From an uncultured Mucilaginibacter sp. (GTDB lineage Bacteria; Bacteroidota; Bacteroidia; Sphingobacteriales; Sphingobacteriaceae): 64,000 bases of DNA. The position numbers and the translations under genes were made by a program. Of this stretch, positions 61,487 through 64,000 are shown piece by piece. Every line of letters starts with the position of its first letter. The stretch's first letter is position 1. The notes under the pieces are model-generated. The model was not told where the DNA came from and did not search any database. It worked only from the letters and a program-made list of their open reading frames with translations. Where the stretch lies: the NCBI GenBank assembly GCA_903891475.1, contig CAITEP010000023.1, forward strand, positions 20,797-84,796, in the 5' to 3' direction.

Positions 61487-63214
61487 TTACCACCCTAATT
61501 TGGTATCATCACCACGAGGGTCGGCACCGCCCTCATAATATCCGTCGTTAGTAACTAAAATAGCGTCAACCCTACCTATAGCACCTTTTTCTTCAATTTT
61601 ATATCCCTTTCTCTTTAGGCTCGTTTTGCAATTATCATCTAATGCTCCTTTTTCAGTCAACACAACATCAGGCACCCATTGGTGGTGAAACTTCTTAGCA
61701 TTTACGGCCTGCTGCATATTCTGATTAAATTCAATTACATTTAATATTGTTTGAAATACTGAGGTTATAATTGTTGATCCACCTGGAGTTCCAACAACCA
61801 TGAATAGCTTACCGTCCTTTTCAACAATAGTTGGCGTCATTGATGATAACATTCGTTTTCCCGGTTGTATACTGTTTGCCTTGCCACCTACCAAGCCGTA
61901 CATGTTCGGTACACCAGGTTTAATACTAAAATCGTCCATTTCATCGTTCAATAAAAACCCAGCTCCACTTACAAAAACTTTTGATCCGAATGAATCATTT
62001 AAAGTCGTGGTAATAGCTACTGCATTTCCTTGGCTATCAACAATTGAATAATGCGTTGTTTGGTCGCTTTCATAGCCTGCTATATTACCAGGCAAAATTG
62101 CAGAACTTAAGGTTGCGGTATTCCAATTAAAATTTTCCATCCGCTTTTGATTGTATACTGGATTTATGAGGCTATCCACAGGAACTTTAAAAAAATCAGG
62201 ATCACCCAAATATTTTGAACGGTCGGCGTATACTCTACGTTCGGCTTCTACCATTACTTGCACTGTTGAATCACTATTAAAGCCCCATTTATTAAGTGGA
62301 TATTTTTTTACCGATTGTAATAATTGTAATAAGGCAACTCCTCCACTGGAGGGTGGGGGCATGGTGATAATATGATAGTTTTTATAATCGCCTGTAATTG
62401 CATTGCGCCAAACCGAGTGGTAATTTTCCAGATCGGCTTTTGTTATGATGCCATTGCCGGTTTTCATCTCGGCTACAATTAAATCAGCAACCGGACCTGT
62501 ATAAAACCCCTCTCTGCCCTTATCCCTAATCAATTCTAATGTTTTGGCAAGGTCTTCCTGAATTAATAAATCTCCTTCTTTCCAACCATTTTCGTTTATT
62601 AAATAGGTGTTTTTAGGGTTGTTTTTTACAAATTCTAATCGGTTACGATTTAAATCGTTTGCCAATCTTTTCGATATTTTGAAACCATTCCGAGCCAATA
62701 CAATTGCTGGCTGTACTAATTCAGCCCATTTAAGACTACCTAACTTTTTATGGGCAACTACCATACCATCAACAGACCCTGGCACTCCTGATGCTTTTCG
62801 GGTATTAACACTCAAATCAGTAATTACTTTACCGGTGCTATCAAGGTACATGTTAGCACTAGCATTACCAGGAGCTTTTTCTCTAAAGTCGAGTGTGCTT
62901 GTACTGCCATTTGCGGCTCGGTAAACCATAAGTCCACCTCCTCCAATATTTCCTGCCTCTGGGTGTGTTACCTGAAGCGCAAAATGCACGGCTACAGCAG
63001 CATCAATAGCATTACCCCCCTTTTTTAAAATATCAAGCCCAACTTGAGACGCAAGCGGCGTAGCACATACTACCATTCCCTTTTTATATTTCGAATCTAT
63101 TGCCGAAGATTTATTATCCTGCGATTTTGCAGCTTTAAATAAAAAAAGAAATATGAGAACCTGTATTACTGGAATTACCAAATTTCGGAATGATGGTTTG
63201 ACATTCATTAACAT
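61487..63214 (-). CDS. ggt: gamma-glutamyltransferase
   Basis: 575-residue periplasmic N-terminal-nucleophile hydrolase that cleaves gamma-glutamyl bonds (glutathione) and transfers the glutamyl group. N-terminal hydrophobic signal (about 12-30). Large subunit: GMVVCATPLASQVGLDILKK, GNAIDAAVAVHFALQVTHPE, GNIGGGGLMVYR, LDFREKAPGNA, GVPGSVDGMV, PPSSGGVALLQLL. Autocleavage and nucleophile Thr in DQTTHYSIVD near 385; downstream GAGFLLNDEMDDF and SSMTPTIV. All catalytic features are intact. An ATG six nt later is also possible as start. Confidence 0.94.
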   Translation of the reverse strand: MLMNVKPSFRNLVIPVIQVLIFLFLFKAAKSQDNKSSAIDSKYKKGMVVCATPLASQVGLDILKKGGNAIDAAVAVHFALQVTHPEAGNIGGGGLMVYRAANGSTSTLDFREKAPGNASANMYLDSTGKVITDLSVNTRKASGVPGSVDGMVVAHKKLGSLKWAELVQPAIVLARNGFKISKRLANDLNRNRLEFVKNNPKNTYLINENGWKEGDLLIQEDLAKTLELIRDKGREGFYTGPVADLIVAEMKTGNGIITKADLENYHSVWRNAITGDYKNYHIITMPPPSSGGVALLQLLQSVKKYPLNKWGFNSDSTVQVMVEAERRVYADRSKYLGDPDFFKVPVDSLINPVYNQKRMENFNWNTATLSSAILPGNIAGYESDQTTHYSIVDSQGNAVAITTTLNDSFGSKVFVSGAGFLLNDEMDDFSIKPGVPNMYGLVGGKANSIQPGKRMLSSMTPTIVEKDGKLFMVVGTPGGSTIITSVFQTILNVIEFNQNMQQAVNAKKFHHQWVPDVVLTEKGALDDNCKTSLKRKGYKIEEKGAIGRVDAILVTNDGYYEGGADPRGDDTKLGW

Positions 63215-63324
63215 AATGAGTTTATATTTTCGACTAATTTAAGTTATTTAGTTGCAATATTAGTTTTAGAATGATTAAAACTCATGTAATGTCAAAAATT
63301 TATGGTTTTACAAACTCATAAATT

Positions 63325-63356
63325 TTGCATGTGCACATCATAAAATTATAATTTTG
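63325..63356 (+). promoter_or_regulatory. promoter of the last outer-membrane-type gene
   Basis: TTG at 63325-63327, 21-nt spacer, TAATTTTG at 63349-63356 followed by C. The gene starts 27 nt downstream. Confidence 0.6.
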
Positions 63357-63383
63357 CCGTTTATTAATTAATAATAACTCTAA

Positions 63384-63893
63384 ATGAAAAAAATAATACT
63401 CAATTCCACTTTTCTCGTTTTCGCATTATTAATAAACCAGCGTTTGCACGCTCAAGATTATAACATGGCTGCAGGTTTAAAATTTAGTGGTTATGAAAAC
63501 GGATTTTCATTCAAATATAATTATCAACCAAAGGTGGCTTTAGAGGGTATATTAGGCTTTAGGAATCAAGGTATTGTAATTACTGGCCTTTACGAAATAT
63601 ATTCTAAAGCCTTTGATGTTAGTGGCTTAAGTTTTTATTATGGTGGTGGTGCACATCTTGGCGGAAGCGGTAACGGGGTTTATCATACGTTGAGCGGTAA
63701 TGATCAATTAACGGTTGGTAGCAAATTTCTTTTAGGTGCCGACGGTGTTGTTGGTTTTGAATATTTGATTCCTCAATCACCAATAGCTATTAGTCTCGAC
63801 TTAAACCCAAGGATTGAATTGGCTTCAGGACCTTTTTTCGATATTACACCTGGCTTAGGTTTAAAAGATTTAATAGACAAAAATAGTTGGTAA
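63384..63893 (+). CDS. predicted outer-membrane beta-barrel protein
   Basis: 169 residues with a signal peptide (MKKIILNSTFLVFALLINQR, cleaved near LHAQ). The mature part is rich in alternating aromatic/polar strands and Gly turns: AAGLKFSGYENGFSFKYNYQ, LEGILGFRNQGIVITGLYEI, LSFYYGGGAHLGGSGNGVYH, FLLGADGVVGFEYLI and SLDLNPRIEL, consistent with a small eight-strand barrel. Function unknown. It has its own promoter and a strong terminator, so it is monocistronic, divergent from ggt. Confidence 0.75.
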   Translation: MKKIILNSTFLVFALLINQRLHAQDYNMAAGLKFSGYENGFSFKYNYQPKVALEGILGFRNQGIVITGLYEIYSKAFDVSGLSFYYGGGAHLGGSGNGVYHTLSGNDQLTVGSKFLLGADGVVGFEYLIPQSPIAISLDLNPRIELASGPFFDITPGLGLKDLIDKNSW

Positions 63894-63931
63894 AACCTTT
63901 GTAATAATCTGTTTTACAACAAGATATAAGG

Positions 63932-63965
63932 AGCAAATTGAAATTGATTTCAATTTGCTTTTTTT
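63932..63965 (+). terminator. intrinsic terminator after the last gene
   Basis: A perfect 12-bp stem AGCAAATTGAAA / TTTCAATTTGCT with loop TTGA, then a T-run at 63959-63965. Ends the outer-membrane-type gene. Confidence 0.85.
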
Positions 63966-64000
63966 GTTATATGAAATCGTCAAAAAAAGGCGTGTTTGAA

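Noticed and set aside
1..64000. CRISPR arrays, rRNA genes, insertion sequences with transposase
   Set aside because: No regularly spaced direct repeats, rRNA-like blocks or transposase ORFs seen in the window.

Overview
The window looks like chromosomal DNA of a Bacteroidota bacterium, most likely of the Sphingobacteriaceae type. It is AT-rich, lacks Shine-Dalgarno sequences, and has many promoter-like TAnnTTTG (-7) boxes. Lineage markers include GH97, an alpha/beta-fused 2-oxoacid dehydrogenase E1, TlpA proteins with long N-terminal domains, an HYC_CC_PP protein, a C39-ABC exporter and an RsuA/RluB-type pseudouridine synthase with a long low-complexity tail. The genus is inference; no rRNA is present.

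Layout. 1-4.1 kb: the end of a peptide-export locus (beta-barrel-like fragment, HlyD adaptor, C39 peptidase-ABC exporter). 4.1-12.3 kb: housekeeping genes (lactonase-like propeller, pseudouridine synthase, lytic transglycosylase, uvrA, NAD(P)HX repair enzyme). 12.7-14.9 kb: lipA, ECF sigma and anti-sigma on the minus strand. 15.0-22.7 kb: a minus-strand Cus-like heavy-metal efflux operon with two adaptors, a TolC protein, a CusA-type pump split into two ORFs, a small metal-binding protein and an HYC_CC_PP protein. 22.9-26.0 kb: MBL hydrolase, LolC/E-type permease, rbfA and a cytoplasmic M23 protein. 26.1-30.4 kb: GH97 and an M28 peptidase, sharing a bidirectional terminator. 30.5-33.5 kb: trpE-trpG-trpC behind a classical attenuator whose leader peptide carries tandem Trp codons. 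33.5-36.3 kb: small envelope proteins and an AI-2E family protein. 36.4-36.9 kb: two tandem tRNA-like genes with very large variable arms and their own promoter. 36.9-42.8 kb: Lrp/AsnC regulator, acyltransferase, Tex and 2-oxoacid dehydrogenase E1. 42.9-44.5 kb: an accessory-looking patch with a large inverted repeat, a gene remnant and a minimal ABC pair. 44.4-49.2 kb: epimerase, a degenerate ureohydrolase and two tandem TlpA proteins. 49.2-59 kb: purD, secA, SPOR protein, M20 hydrolase, small proteins, a TIGR01777 epimerase and a photolyase. 59-64 kb: two FKBP lipoproteins, MarR, gamma-glutamyltransferase and an outer-membrane-type protein.

The most unusual item is the tRNA-like pair at 36497-36773 (minus strand). 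Both copies fold into a complete cloverleaf with a GUC anticodon loop and the main elements known to be read by aspartyl-tRNA synthetase. Both also carry a variable arm of about 40-44 nt with two nested hairpins. The arms and acceptor stems differ between copies, but the changes are compensatory, so the fold appears selected. A TTG-N20-TAGATTTG promoter lies just upstream. I do not recognise this RNA class.
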